The position numbers were made by a program, and so were the translations under genes. The notes beneath the pieces were generated by a model. The model saw nothing but the letters and a program-made list of their open reading frames with translations, did no database searches and was not told the origin of the DNA. A stretch of DNA of 64,000 nucleotides from Streptomyces sp. D2-8 (GTDB lineage: Bacteria > Actinomycetota > Actinomycetes > Streptomycetales > Streptomycetaceae), in contig NZ_JAAHBP010000007.1 of the NCBI RefSeq assembly GCF_023184515.1, forward strand, positions 372,001-436,000, written 5' to 3'. Each line of letters begins with the position of its first letter. The stretch's first letter is position 1. Below, piece after piece: positions 1 through 8,994 of this stretch.

Positions 1-767
1 GCCTGCTGGCCCCGGCACATGTCGACGAGGCCACCGGCTACCGCTACTACCGGGCCGGCCAGGTCGAACGGGCCCGGCTGGTGGCCATGCTGCGGCAGCT
101 GGACATGCCGCTCGCCCGGATCGCCGAGGTGGTCGCGGCGGGCGACGGGCCCGCGGCGGCCGGGCTGCTCGGTGCGTACTGGGCGGATGTCGAGGCGCGG
201 GTGGCGGGGCAGCGGACGCTCGCCGAGTACCTCCGTGGACGACTGTCGGGGAGGAGCTCCGAGATGTACGGGAAGTTCGCGGTCGAGACGGTGGAGACGC
301 CCGCGCAGGTGGTGATCTCCGAGAAGCGGCACACGCTGGCGGACGAGCTGCCGGCGTGGATCGGGGCGGCGCTGGGCCGGCTGGAGGAGGCGGCCCGGGA
401 GTGCGGGGGTGTGGCCGGGGTGCCGTACGTCGCCTATCACGCGGAGGTGTCGATGGAGAGCGACGGCCCCGCGGAGGCGTGTGTGCCGGTGGCCGACGAG
501 GCGGCGGCCCGGGCCTGGGCGGAGCGGCGGGGCCGGGCGTGGGAGACGACGGTCCGGGTGGAGCCGGCCCGGCGGCTGGCGTACACCAGGATCACCAAGG
601 CGCAGGTGGCGCACCCGCAGATCCTGGCCGCGTTCGAGGCGGTGGAGGAGTGGATGGCGGCGGAGGGACTGACGGCGACCGGGCCCTGCCGGGAGCGCTA
701 CTTCGGGGACTGGGCGGCGACGGGGCCCGAGGACCCGGTGTGTGACGTGGCGTTCCCGGTGAGCTGA
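1..767 (+). CDS. MerR-family transcriptional regulator with GyrI-like domain (5' truncated)
   Basis: The gene runs in from outside the window; the first complete codon is at base 3 and 254 residues are visible. The visible N-terminus reads GYRYYRAGQV, the wing of a MerR winged-helix domain, followed by the MPLARIAEVV segment and a short coiled-coil linker, so only the first recognition helices are missing. The remaining roughly 150 residues fit a GyrI-like/BltR-type effector-binding domain, which in this family senses small hydrophobic compounds. A ligand cannot be named. It faces scr2, with a shared hairpin between the two 3' ends. Family assignment is firm; target genes are unknown because the promoter side is outside the window. 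Confidence 0.85.
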   Translation, partial: LLAPAHVDEATGYRYYRAGQVERARLVAMLRQLDMPLARIAEVVAAGDGPAAAGLLGAYWADVEARVAGQRTLAEYLRGRLSGRSSEMYGKFAVETVETPAQVVISEKRHTLADELPAWIGAALGRLEEAARECGGVAGVPYVAYHAEVSMESDGPAEACVPVADEAAARAWAERRGRAWETTVRVEPARRLAYTRITKAQVAHPQILAAFEAVEEWMAAEGLTATGPCRERYFGDWAATGPEDPVCDVAFPVS

Positions 768-808
768 TCTCCCTCGGCTGCTCTCTCAGGAGCCCGCGGG
801 CACAAGCG

Positions 809-850
809 GAGCCCTCTCGGCAAGGACGGCGATACTGGTCGAGAGGGCTC
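809..850. terminator. Bidirectional hairpin between convergent MerR gene and scr2
   Basis: Perfect 11-bp arms GAGCCCTCTCG (809-819) and CGAGAGGGCTC (840-850) are separated by 20 bases. The site lies between two convergent genes, which suggests a shared terminator. There is no U-tract, as is common in Streptomyces. Confidence 0.65.
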
Positions 851-885
851 TGTCGGTGGTGCTTGTGGCGCTGTCGATCGCGGTG

Positions 886-1077
886 TCAGGCCTTGACCGA
901 GGCCACGAAGGCGTTCCACGCGTCGGCGGGAAACGCCAGCTTGGGGCCCTCGGGGATCTTGGTGTCCCCGAGCTCCAGGGCCTCGTCAACGGTCGACCTG
1001 ACCATCACGCACGCGCCGTTGTTGTTGGTGTAGGAGGACGTCGTCCACGTTTCCGTGGTGCCCAGACGAATTGCCAT
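886..1077 (-). CDS. scr2: DUF397 small protein, Scr2-like
   Basis: A 63-residue DUF397 protein with the family signatures WTTSSYTNNNGACVMV near the N-terminus and LAFPADAWNAFVASVKA at the C-terminus. DUF397 proteins pair with HTH-DUF5753 regulators (BldB/WhiJ-type systems). In S. coelicolor the XRE-DUF397 pair Scr1/Scr2 is reported to be a positive regulator of antibiotic production. This gene lies 197 bases downstream of the HTH-DUF5753 gene on the same strand, next to a GPP34 gene and a DD-carboxypeptidase gene. That neighbourhood and the 63/285-residue sizes point to the scr2 orthologue. The long gap contains a 9-bp inverted repeat, so separate expression from scr1 is likely. Orthology is from memory of the locus, not from a search. 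Confidence 0.75.
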   Translation of the reverse strand: MAIRLGTTETWTTSSYTNNNGACVMVRSTVDEALELGDTKIPEGPKLAFPADAWNAFVASVKA

Positions 1078-1102
1078 GTTCGCTCCGTTGCCAGTTGCGT
1101 TT

Positions 1103-1129
1103 ACGCCAACCCGTGCTGGTGGTTGGCGT
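1103..1129. promoter_or_regulatory. Inverted repeat upstream of scr2
   Basis: ACGCCAACC (1103-1111) and GGTTGGCGT (1121-1129) are perfect 9-bp arms with a 9-base centre, 26 bases upstream of the scr2 start codon. It could be an operator for Scr1 or a transcript hairpin after scr1. The position just ahead of scr2 favours an operator. Confidence 0.45.
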
Positions 1130-1274
1130 GATCGACGCTACTCGCCAACATCCTCGTTCGGAGCAGTCATTCACTCGACTGGATGGCATATTCCAGGGGA
1201 GACTTCCAGTCAGGCGTGTCAGGGGTGTAGCATCCCGCGCTTTGCCTAACGGAAGGCCATCGTCCGGTGGTGGC

Positions 1275-2132
1275 TCAGCGCGCGTAGTCCTTCGCCACAC
1301 GCTCGATGAGCTGCCGGGACTGGTCCACGTTCAGCGACTGGGCGCGCAGATGCTCGTACATCACCGTGTACTTCTGCACGTCGAGCGGCTTCTCCAGGTA
1401 CAGGTCGCTGGTGACGCCCTCGATGTAGACCACGCTCGAGTCGGCCGCGTCGGCGAACTCCAGGATCGAGTACTGGCCGTTGATGCCGGCGTGCGCGCCG
1501 ACCTCGAACGGCAGGACCTGCACGGTGATGTGGGGCAGCTGCGACATCTCGATGAGGTGCTCCAGCTGCTCGCGCATCACCGGCCGGCTGCCGACGACCC
1601 GGTGCAGGGACGCCTCGTCCAGGACCACCCACAGCCGCAGCGGTTCCGTGTCGGCGGTGATCCGGCCCTGCCGGCGCAGCCGGACCTCGACGCGCTTGTC
1701 GTTGTCCGCCTCCGACGCCTCGGGCGAACCGCCCCGGATGATGGCCTCGGCGTACGCACGGGTCTGCAACAGGCCGGTGATGATCTGGGGTTCGTAGACC
1801 CGGAGCGACTCGGCGTCCGTCTCCAGGCCGATGTAGACGCTGTAGGGGATGTCCCCGAAGGCATGCCACCAGCCCTGCTGCCGGGAGTCCTTGGCCATCT
1901 GCATCAGCGAGTCGACGATGCGCTGGTCCTCGACCTCGTAGACCCCGCAGAGGTCGCGGACGTCGCGCTGGCTGATGCTGCGCCGCCCGTTCTCCAGCCG
2001 GCTGATCTTCGACTGCGACACCAGCAGCCGCTCGGCCACCTCTTCGGCCGTCATGCCCTTGAGCTCACGGAGCCTGCGGAGCTCCTGGCCCAGCCGGCGC
2101 CGCCTGACGGTGGGATTGACATTGGACGCCAC
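1275..2132 (-). CDS. scr1: HTH (XRE) DUF5753 regulator, Scr1-like
   Basis: 285 residues. An XRE helix-turn-helix covers roughly residues 10-70 (RRLRELKGMTAEEVAERLL, SQSKISRLENGRR). A DUF5753 domain follows to the C-terminus, with the family's LRVYEPQIITGLLQTRAYAEA motif and the late LDVQKYTVMYEHLRAQSL segment. Such proteins bind DNA and their cognate DUF397 partner. The partner candidate is scr2 just downstream. S. coelicolor Scr1 is reported to activate several antibiotic pathways. The start is a GTG at 2132, about 130 bases after the terminator of the upstream GPP34 gene. The family call is certain; the scr1 name rests on partner, length and neighbourhood. Confidence 0.8.
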   Translation of the reverse strand: MASNVNPTVRRRRLGQELRRLRELKGMTAEEVAERLLVSQSKISRLENGRRSISQRDVRDLCGVYEVEDQRIVDSLMQMAKDSRQQGWWHAFGDIPYSVYIGLETDAESLRVYEPQIITGLLQTRAYAEAIIRGGSPEASEADNDKRVEVRLRRQGRITADTEPLRLWVVLDEASLHRVVGSRPVMREQLEHLIEMSQLPHITVQVLPFEVGAHAGINGQYSILEFADAADSSVVYIEGVTSDLYLEKPLDVQKYTVMYEHLRAQSLNVDQSRQLIERVAKDYAR

Positions 2133-2262
2133 GGGACGTGCACCTCCGGCTGCGTGCCTCTACTTTGCGTATCTGCTGTTGAGCAGACTGCCACCAAGGT
2201 GCTTACTACCGCTGGGAAACGGTGGATATGCGACGGGTACACGCCAGTTCGGGCACGGCACG

Positions 2263-2306
2263 CCGAGCGGGGCGAAGAGAGTGTGCGCTCTCTTCGCCCC
2301 GCTCGG
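2263..2306 (-). terminator. Strong hairpin terminator after the GPP34 gene
   Basis: A perfect 19-bp stem (2263-2281 with 2288-2306) closes a 6-base loop TGTGCG. It lies 86 bases beyond the stop codon of the leftward GPP34 gene and upstream of scr1, so it should isolate scr1 from readthrough. Confidence 0.85.
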
Positions 2307-2391
2307 ACAGCGGCTCCCGTGACCGGGTTCGAGGGTCCCGCGGTGCGTGTGGTGCGTGTACCGGTCGTAGGTCGTGCCGGCGCGGCGCGGC

Positions 2392-3147
2392 TCAGTGGGC
2401 CACGGCGCGCGCCATGGTTCCGTGGCGCGGTTGCATCGGAACGCCTCGGGCGGGTTCCGCTGCGGGCCTGGCTCCGCCGGCGGCCTGACGGCCGGACGGT
2501 GCCGGGCTGCGGCGCGGCTGGGCCGCGACGCCGTTCTGGACGTCCATCACCGCGTGCGCGACGAGACCGCCCATGGGGTCGTGCCTGATCAGGTCCCTGA
2601 GCCGGGAGCGAGAGGAACGTCCCTCGTTGCCCGGGTACAGGTGCTTGCCGAGGCCGACCGCGTGAGCGAGGGCGGCGAGTGCCGCGGTCCGCGGGTCCGG
2701 CGGTACGCCGGTGCGGATCGCGGAGTCCAGACGGGCCCTGATCTCCCGGCTGATCTCGGTGTCCGTCGCCTGGTAGCGAGTCGTCGGCAGCACTCCGCAC
2801 ATCTGGCCCGCCACGGCATGCACCATGCCGCACCGCTCCAGATGCGAGAGGTAGGTCTGGCGCAGCCCGAGACGCGGCCCGCCAATCCAGTGGACGGCAC
2901 GCACGGGAGCGCCACGCCTTCGCAGCAACTCCAATGCGCAGTCCAGTGTTGGATCTCCAGTCGGCCGTGGTGCCACCACGGCGATACGATCCCCGTCTGG
3001 GGCTATCCGTCCGGCCAGCGCCAGCTCTACTAGCTGTGCTCCGGCCAGACCGAGGTCGAGCGACTGCGGCTGTGCGGTGGTACCCGTGGTCGGGTCCAAC
3101 GCCAGCAGCAGAAGCTCCTCCGGAAGTGTTCTGCGGCTCCTGCCCAT
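2392..3147 (-). CDS. GPP34 (GOLPH3-like) family phosphoprotein
   Basis: 251 residues starting ATG at 3147 with GGGGAGG five bases upstream. The N-terminus RTLPEELLLLALDP and the following LGLAGAQLVELALAGRIA match the GOLPH3/GPP34 fold. Eukaryotic members bind phosphatidylinositol-4-phosphate; the role of the many actinobacterial copies is unknown, and membrane lipid sensing is only a guess. The last 40 residues are a low-complexity, Pro/Ala/Arg-rich tail. It is divergent from the DD-carboxypeptidase and upstream of scr1, as in S. coelicolor as I recall. A strong terminator ends its transcript. Confidence 0.85.
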   Translation of the reverse strand: MGRSRRTLPEELLLLALDPTTGTTAQPQSLDLGLAGAQLVELALAGRIAPDGDRIAVVAPRPTGDPTLDCALELLRRRGAPVRAVHWIGGPRLGLRQTYLSHLERCGMVHAVAGQMCGVLPTTRYQATDTEISREIRARLDSAIRTGVPPDPRTAALAALAHAVGLGKHLYPGNEGRSSRSRLRDLIRHDPMGGLVAHAVMDVQNGVAAQPRRSPAPSGRQAAGGARPAAEPARGVPMQPRHGTMARAVAH

Positions 3148-3381
3148 CCATGCCTCCCCGCGTGGATGAAAGACAGGGTGACCCCTCTCACATTGGTCTG
3201 TCGAGGGTGCGTGACCGGTTCGTAGTGGAACCAGTAGGTATGTCGTTCTCGTCTACCGGATGGGTTTGGCCCGCACACAGGACACTGGTACATGGTTCGG
3301 ACAGCGCCGAGCGGTGTCACGGGCGGCGGTTCACGGTTCGGTACGCGCACGCGGGGCGTGCGGCGCGAGGAGGAGGCATCG

Positions 3382-6018
3382 GTGGCGGGCGAGTCCCCCG
3401 ACAGGTCGAAGCAGCGCGAGTCGTCGGCACGAAAGACGTCGGGGAGCGCGAGTCCGGTTCCGGAGGCCAGGAGCGAAGCCGCCGACCCGCGGCTCGCGGT
3501 GGCCCGGGACCCGGAGAGGTCCTCGGCACGAGGCGGTGCCGATACGGCGACCCGCGTGCTGTCCACGCGGACGGCGGAGGGCCCGAAGAACACCGAGCGC
3601 GCCGCGAGTGGCGCGGACACCGAGGACGACGGCGAGCAGCGCGAGAGCGACTCGGGCGCCGAGGACACGGCGGCTGACGCCGGGCAGGGCGCTTCCGGCT
3701 CCTCCGGGGAGGCCGAGGGGTCCGAGGGGTCCGAGGCCGGTGAGTCCTCCGGCGCCGAGGGGAGTGACGGGCGGCTGCGGGATGCCGTCGCCGCGTGGGT
3801 CGCTTCGGCGGACGGGGGCAAGGCGCCTGCCGCCGGCAAGGACGCCGAAGACGAGGGCGACGGCAAGGCCCCAGAGGCCGAGCGCGCGGAGAAGGCCGAG
3901 AAGGCCGACGCGGACGCCCAGGAGGCCGGGAAGGCCCCCGGCACCGCGGAGACCGGCACGGACGCGGAGGACGGCCAGGAAGCCGCAGGGGCGGCGTCCG
4001 AGGGCTCCGGGGCGGGCCGGGACGACGCCGACGAGCCCGAGGCGGACCGTTCCGTCAGCGCCGCCGAGTCGAAGGCGGACGACGAGCGGTCCGACGACGA
4101 GGGCCCCGAGCCCGCGGACCCACGCGCCGACAACGACGTCAAGACCGCCGACGCCGACGCCGACACCGACGCGGACACCGCCGACGCGAAGGCGGACGAG
4201 CCGGCCGACGACGACGTCGAGGCCGCTGACACCGACACCGGTGCCGACGCGGACACCACTGACGCGAAGGCGGACGAGCCGGCCGACGACGAGAGCCCCG
4301 AGCCCGCGGACCCGCGCGTCTCCGACGACGCCGAGGCCGCACCGAAGGCCACTGACGCCGACACCGACACCGAGGACGACGCCGCCGAGGGCGAGGCCCG
4401 GACCGACGGCACCGCCAAGGACAAGCCCGGCACCGACGGCACCCCCGAGTCGGACGGCGACACCGACGACGCTCCCGCCGAACCCCCCGTCGACCAGCCC
4501 ACCGCCGTCTTCAAGGCCGTACGGCCGCCGGTCGATCAGCCCACCACCATGCTGAAGCTCGGGGGCGGGACCAAAGACGCTCCGGAGAAGGACGCCGAGC
4601 GGACCAGCAAGTTCGTCGCGCTCAAGCCCCTGGACGAGCCGTCGGCCAGGAAGCCGGCCGCCCCGGCCGCCCCGGCCGACGCCACCGCGCCCGTCCCCAC
4701 CGTCGGCCCCGAGCGGACGACGCAGCAGCCGCTGCCGCCCAGGCCGCCGCTGGATCTGCTGGCCGAGCTGACGAACACCCCGCCGCCCCCGGAGACCCCG
4801 CTGCGGACGGCGGCCCGGCGGGTGAAGATCTGGACGCCGCTGGTGTTGCTGCTGGTGGTCGTCTTCGCGGTCGTGCAGAGCGTGCGCCCGCTGCCCTCGC
4901 CCACCCTCGAGCTCACCGCCGAGGACAGCTACACCTTCGAGGGCGGCAAGGTCGACATCCCCTGGCCCGCCGACGGCCAGGCCGCGCTGGACGTCCAGGG
5001 CATCGGCACATTCGGCTCCTCCGGCGAGCAGAAGCCCGTCCCGATCGCGAGCGTCGCCAAGGTCATGACCGCCTACGTCATCCTGCGCGACCACCCGCTC
5101 AAGAGCGGCGAGGACGGCCCGAAGATCCTCATCGACCAGGCCGCCCAGGACCAGTCCGACGCCGGGCAGGAGTCCACCGTCGACGTCACCAAGGACGACA
5201 AGATCACCCAGCGGGAGGCTCTGGAGAGCATCCTGATCGCGTCCGCGAACAACGTGGCGCGGCTGCTCGCCCGCTGGGACGCGGGGTCGGAGAAGGCGTT
5301 CGTGCGGAAGATGAACCAAGCCGCCCTCGACCTCGGCATGAAGAACACGACGTACACCGACCCGTCGGGCCTGAACAACACGACCGTCTCCACGGCCGTG
5401 GACCAGGTGAAGCTCGCCAAGGCCGCCATGCAGCAGCCCGTCTTCCGCGAGGTCGCGACGATGATGTCGTACGTCGACTACAAGGGGAAGAAGCACGACA
5501 ACTGGAACCGCCTGGTCGGTTACAACGACGTCACCGGCATCAAGACCGGCACCACCACCTCGGCGCTCGGCAACCTCGTCTTCGCGGCCAAGAAGGACGT
5601 GAACGGCGAGACGCGCCGGATCATCGGCGCGGTCGTGCGTCAGCCCGCCGGCGGCCCGGACAACACGATCCTGGGCGCCGCGCTGCACGAGGGCGACAAG
5701 CTGATCCGGGCCGCGCAGGGCGCGCTGGAGTCGGCGACGATCCTGAAGAAGGGCGAGATCGTCGGGTACGCCGACGACGGTCTCGGCGGCCGCACGCCGG
5801 TCGCCGTCACCGAGGACGTCACGGCCGTCGGCTGGGCGGGCCTGTCCGTCAAGCTGACGTTCGCCGGGGACGACCTGCCGCACACGGCCAAGGCCGGCAC
5901 GAAGGTGGGCACGCTCACCGTCGGCGACGGCACCACCAGCGCCGTGAAGGTCCCGGTCGCCCTCCAGAAGGACCTGGTGGAGCCGGACTTCGGGGCCAAG
6001 CTCACGCGCCTCGGCTGA
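3382..6018 (+). CDS. D-alanyl-D-alanine carboxypeptidase with long acidic cytoplasmic tail
   Basis: 878 residues from the GTG at 3382, which is preceded by AGGAGG; an upstream in-frame start at 3292 lacks such a site. Residues 1-480 are low-complexity, Asp/Glu/Ala/Thr-rich sequence with internal repeats. One membrane helix lies near residues 485-503 (TPLVLLLVVVFAVVQ). The extracellular penicillin-binding domain follows, with SVAK (catalytic Ser557, Lys560), SAN (621-623) and KTG (721-723): a complete low-molecular-weight PBP (peptidase S11) active site. It should trim the terminal D-Ala from peptidoglycan stem peptides. The tail is on the cytoplasmic side if topology is N-in, as expected for one uncleaved helix. 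Usual S11 enzymes are about 400 residues, so the tail doubles the protein. A GGTTC/GAACC inverted repeat at 3217-3232 lies in its promoter region. Confidence 0.9.
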   Translation: MAGESPDRSKQRESSARKTSGSASPVPEARSEAADPRLAVARDPERSSARGGADTATRVLSTRTAEGPKNTERAASGADTEDDGEQRESDSGAEDTAADAGQGASGSSGEAEGSEGSEAGESSGAEGSDGRLRDAVAAWVASADGGKAPAAGKDAEDEGDGKAPEAERAEKAEKADADAQEAGKAPGTAETGTDAEDGQEAAGAASEGSGAGRDDADEPEADRSVSAAESKADDERSDDEGPEPADPRADNDVKTADADADTDADTADAKADEPADDDVEAADTDTGADADTTDAKADEPADDESPEPADPRVSDDAEAAPKATDADTDTEDDAAEGEARTDGTAKDKPGTDGTPESDGDTDDAPAEPPVDQPTAVFKAVRPPVDQPTTMLKLGGGTKDAPEKDAERTSKFVALKPLDEPSARKPAAPAAPADATAPVPTVGPERTTQQPLPPRPPLDLLAELTNTPPPPETPLRTAARRVKIWTPLVLLLVVVFAVVQSVRPLPSPTLELTAEDSYTFEGGKVDIPWPADGQAALDVQGIGTFGSSGEQKPVPIASVAKVMTAYVILRDHPLKSGEDGPKILIDQAAQDQSDAGQESTVDVTKDDKITQREALESILIASANNVARLLARWDAGSEKAFVRKMNQAALDLGMKNTTYTDPSGLNNTTVSTAVDQVKLAKAAMQQPVFREVATMMSYVDYKGKKHDNWNRLVGYNDVTGIKTGTTTSALGNLVFAAKKDVNGETRRIIGAVVRQPAGGPDNTILGAALHEGDKLIRAAQGALESATILKKGEIVGYADDGLGGRTPVAVTEDVTAVGWAGLSVKLTFAGDDLPHTAKAGTKVGTLTVGDGTTSAVKVPVALQKDLVEPDFGAKLTRLG
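4183..4292 (+). repeat. Direct repeat inside the acidic tail of the carboxypeptidase
   Basis: A 32-base block at 4183-4214 recurs exactly at 4261-4292, offset by 78 bases or 26 codons. Both copies encode DAKADEPADD. The repeat suggests slippage-driven growth of the acidic tail. Confidence 0.8.
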
Positions 6019-6179
6019 CCCGGGGCGCGGCCCGCACCACCGCACTCCGCCGGTAACGGCCCGTCCGGGCGCCGCCCGGCGGGGTGCGTGCTAGCGTCCC
6101 GAACCGGGACGGGCCGCCGCTCGCGGCGGCATGCAGCGGAAGCTGAGAAGTGAAGACGGGACACGGGGAGTGCCTTCGA

Positions 6180-8066
6180 GTGGCCACTGCGGAGCCGACA
6201 CGCGCAGACGACGCCGAACCGGGCTCGGTATCAGGCCCGCGAATAAGCCTGCCCGAAGCACCGGAAGACAACGCGCCGAAGGACAGCACGGCGGAAGGCA
6301 CCGGCACACCCGGCCGTGACAACGGCTCGCGGTTCGAGTGGCCGGCCCCCGTGCTGGCGCTCCGTGAGCGCATGCTGCGGCACCCGGTCCTGTCCGTCAC
6401 GGGCCTCGCCGCGGCGCTGCACATCCTCTGGTTCTTCACGTTCGCGAACAGCGGCGGCGACCTGGCCGCGCAGGACGCGTGGGCCGAGTTCGTCGGCCGG
6501 CACCCGGACTCGGCGTACAACCTCGCCTGGTACGGCGGGATGCACCCGGTGTCGTACAGCGTGGTGTCGCCGTATCTGATGTCGGTGCTCGGCGTGCGGA
6601 CGACGATGATGATCGCGGGGACGGTCTCGGCCGGTCTGCTGACCCTGCTCCTCCTGCGCAGCCGCTCCGTGCTCAACCCCCTGTGGGCGTCGATGGCGGG
6701 CGTGTTCGGGCTGTTCTGCAACGCGGTGTCCGGGCGGGTGACGTTCGGTCTTGGCATGATGTTCGCGCTCGGCGCGGTCGCCGTCGTGTTCTGCTGGCCG
6801 TACCGGTGGCGGTACAAGCGCTGGGCCAAGGCCCTGAGCGCGGCGCCGCTGGCCGCGCTGGCCACCATGGCGTCGCCGGTCGCGGGCCTGTTCGTGGGCC
6901 TGGTGGCGGTGGCGCTGTTCCTGCAGAAGCGACGGCCGGGCGCGTGGGCGCTGGGGCTGGCGCCGAGTGCGGTGGTGGCGGTGTCGGCGTGGCTGTTCCC
7001 GTTCTCGGGCACGCAGCCGATGATGATCGGCTCGGTGCTGCTGCCGCTCGCGTTCTCGGTCCTCGCCTACCTGACGGTCCCCCAGGAGTGGAAGACGGTC
7101 CGGCTCACGGCCGCCGTGTACGGCCTGGGGGTCGTGCTGGTGTGGCTGATCAGCTCCCAGATCGGTTCGAACATCACGCGGCTGGCGATGCTGTTCGCCG
7201 GGGTCGCGCTGGTCGCCGCGCTGCCGTTCACGGTGCCGCGCAGCCGCAAGTGGTACGTGCTCGTCGTGGCGCTCTGCGGTTTCGGCGTGTGGATCGGCTT
7301 CAAGACGGTCGACGACATCGTGCACACGGCCCCGGCGGCGTCCTGGTCGCGTGAGCTCGCGCCGCTCGTCAACGAGTTGCAGGAGGTCGGCGCCGAGAAG
7401 GGCCGGGTCGAGGTCGTCCCCGCCCGCTCCCACCGCGAGGCCTCCGCGCTCGCCCCGTACGTCAATCTGGCCCGCGGCTGGAACCGCCAGGCCGACATGG
7501 AGCGCAACCCCCTCTTCTACGACGACACCCTCAACTCGGCGAACTACCACGAGTGGCTGAAGCGCTGGGCGGTGCACTACGTCGTGCTGCCGAAGGGCGA
7601 GCCGGACGGTGACGGGGGTCAGCGGGAGCGGGCGCTGGTGCAGCGCGGGCTGCCGTATCTCACCCAGATCTGGGGCAACGCCACCTGGCAGCTGTTCAAG
7701 GTGACCGCCCCGACCCCGCTGGCCGAGCCGAACGCGGTGGTCGACCGGGCCGAGCAGGGCGAGATGGTCCTCCGGGTGAAGAAGGCGGGCCGGATCCTGG
7801 TCCGCATCCCGTACTCGCCGTGGCTGAGCATCGTCGACACGGAGGGCAAGAGCCTGAAGCCGCCCCAGGAGACGGAGGAGTCCCTGAACCGTCCCGAGGG
7901 CGAGCCGAAGACGTATGTGAACGTCAACGGCTGCCTCGCGGAGACGGAGGAGGACGCCCACGGCGACAAGTGGACGGAGCTGCTGGCCCCGAAGGCCGGC
8001 ACGTACCGTCTGGCGGCGCCCTACCAGTTGCCGCGGGGCACGCCGTGCCCGGAGGAACTGCGCTGA
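6180..8066 (+). CDS. Polytopic membrane protein with C-terminal extracytoplasmic domain
   Basis: About 628 residues from GTG 6180 (GGGGAG nine bases upstream); a GTG at 6150 would add ten residues. After a charged, Pro-rich N-terminus there are roughly nine to ten hydrophobic segments between residues 60 and 390 (for example LSVTGLAAALHILWFFTF and LLVLLW-type stretches), then a soluble C-terminal half of about 240 residues. The architecture resembles GT-C-type membrane enzymes, although such proteins are often labelled MFS transporters. No catalytic motif could be assigned. A possible promoter, TAGCGT at 6092-6097, precedes it. The gene follows the carboxypeptidase by about 160 bases on the same strand, so an envelope role is plausible. 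Confidence 0.7.
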   Translation: MATAEPTRADDAEPGSVSGPRISLPEAPEDNAPKDSTAEGTGTPGRDNGSRFEWPAPVLALRERMLRHPVLSVTGLAAALHILWFFTFANSGGDLAAQDAWAEFVGRHPDSAYNLAWYGGMHPVSYSVVSPYLMSVLGVRTTMMIAGTVSAGLLTLLLLRSRSVLNPLWASMAGVFGLFCNAVSGRVTFGLGMMFALGAVAVVFCWPYRWRYKRWAKALSAAPLAALATMASPVAGLFVGLVAVALFLQKRRPGAWALGLAPSAVVAVSAWLFPFSGTQPMMIGSVLLPLAFSVLAYLTVPQEWKTVRLTAAVYGLGVVLVWLISSQIGSNITRLAMLFAGVALVAALPFTVPRSRKWYVLVVALCGFGVWIGFKTVDDIVHTAPAASWSRELAPLVNELQEVGAEKGRVEVVPARSHREASALAPYVNLARGWNRQADMERNPLFYDDTLNSANYHEWLKRWAVHYVVLPKGEPDGDGGQRERALVQRGLPYLTQIWGNATWQLFKVTAPTPLAEPNAVVDRAEQGEMVLRVKKAGRILVRIPYSPWLSIVDTEGKSLKPPQETEESLNRPEGEPKTYVNVNGCLAETEEDAHGDKWTELLAPKAGTYRLAAPYQLPRGTPCPEELR

Positions 8067-8069
8067 GTC

Positions 8070-8909
8070 TCAGCGGAGCCGGTCCACGTACCGGTCCGTG
8101 CCCGGCACCGTCGGAATGAACGGGGCCACCAGCTCCACCCTGCCCAGGCCCGACTCCGTCACCGCCGCGTCGAGGTCCGTGAAGTGGGGGTCCCAGCACT
8201 CCCTCGGGTCCGTCTGGAGGAACCACAGGAGCGTCAGGCGGGTGTCGACGCCCTCGACCTGCTTGACGTAGGTCATGCGGTCGCCGGGGAGCGGGGTCGG
8301 GCGGAAGAGCGTCACCAGCGCGGCCGGGGAACCCGCCAGGCGCCTGGGGAGGTGGCGGGTGCGCAGCCACTCCAGGAGCTCGGCGCGCTGCTCGGGGGTG
8401 TCCGACTCGACGACCTGGAGGACCAGGCCCGCGTAGGGGTGGTCGAGGGCGTGGACGTCGCGAGGGCCGGCCGCTCCGTCGCGGTACACCGTCGCCTCGT
8501 GGTTCTGGAACGCCGTGAGGACGTGCGTGCGGTCGTGGTAGACGCGGGCGTCCCGGTTGAGGCGCTTGTTGACGGCGACCGTCCAGCGCATGTGGTCGTC
8601 GTAGCGGCCCGCGGTGATCCAGTACGTGGAGAGGTAGCAGCCGGCGGTGACCGGCTGGGCGATCGCCGACTTCTCCGGGTAGCGCAGGAGTTGGAGGTCC
8701 CGCGTCGCCACCCAGCGGCGCCCCGCGTACATCCAGGGCATGGCCATCGCACCGGCGTAGTAGTGGTCGTCCTCGTACCAGCGGTTGTACGCGTACTCGT
8801 GGCCGGGATGCGGCTCGACCATGGTGATGAGGGCGTGCCCGGGGTGGGTGCCGTAGGGGCCGACGGCGGCCAGTTCGGCGTACAGCTCGCTGCGGGTGTC
8901 CTCGCTCAT
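8070..8909 (-). CDS. EthD/Dabb-like duplicated protein of catabolic divergon
   Basis: 279 residues from ATG 8909, preceded by AAGGGGAAGG; an upstream ATG at 8939 gives 10 more residues. Two similar blocks are visible, around residues 20-50 (NRWYEDDHYYAG) and 160-220 (ELLEWLRTRHLPRRLAG). Both resemble the ferredoxin-like alpha/beta barrel of EthD/Dabb proteins, where the N-x-WY-x-x-H motif is typical. EthD-like proteins act in ether, polyketide and ring-compound degradation, usually without a defined mechanism. It is divergent from an SDR gene, with a CTGACG-N3-CGTCAG operator between them, and so belongs to the catabolic regulon of this window. The fold is an inference from motif pattern. Confidence 0.55.
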   Translation of the reverse strand: MSEDTRSELYAELAAVGPYGTHPGHALITMVEPHPGHEYAYNRWYEDDHYYAGAMAMPWMYAGRRWVATRDLQLLRYPEKSAIAQPVTAGCYLSTYWITAGRYDDHMRWTVAVNKRLNRDARVYHDRTHVLTAFQNHEATVYRDGAAGPRDVHALDHPYAGLVLQVVESDTPEQRAELLEWLRTRHLPRRLAGSPAALVTLFRPTPLPGDRMTYVKQVEGVDTRLTLLWFLQTDPRECWDPHFTDLDAAVTESGLGRVELVAPFIPTVPGTDRYVDRLR

Positions 8910-8941
8910 GGCCTTCCCCTTCGTCGGTGGCTCGCTCATAC

Positions 8942-8958
8942 TCTGACGCTCCGTCAGA
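8942..8958. promoter_or_regulatory. Regulon operator site 1
   Basis: TCTGACG-CTC-CGTCAGA is a perfect 7-bp-arm palindrome with a 3-base centre, between divergent starts at 8909 and 8995. It is one of the best copies of the motif shared by all catabolic operons here. Confidence 0.8.
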
Positions 8959-8994
8959 TAGAACGCCAGGGTCCGGGTCCGGGGAGGTCTCGCC

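Noticed and set aside
1071..2588. A 505-codon plus-strand frame across scr1
   Set aside because: It covers the scr1 gene and the terminator hairpin in antisense, with composition typical of a shadow frame.
3331..6045. A 904-codon open frame on the minus strand opposite the carboxypeptidase
   Set aside because: It mirrors the GC-rich codons of the real gene, lacks protein motifs and is not preceded by a ribosome site. The plus-strand frame has SVAK, SAN and KTG motifs.
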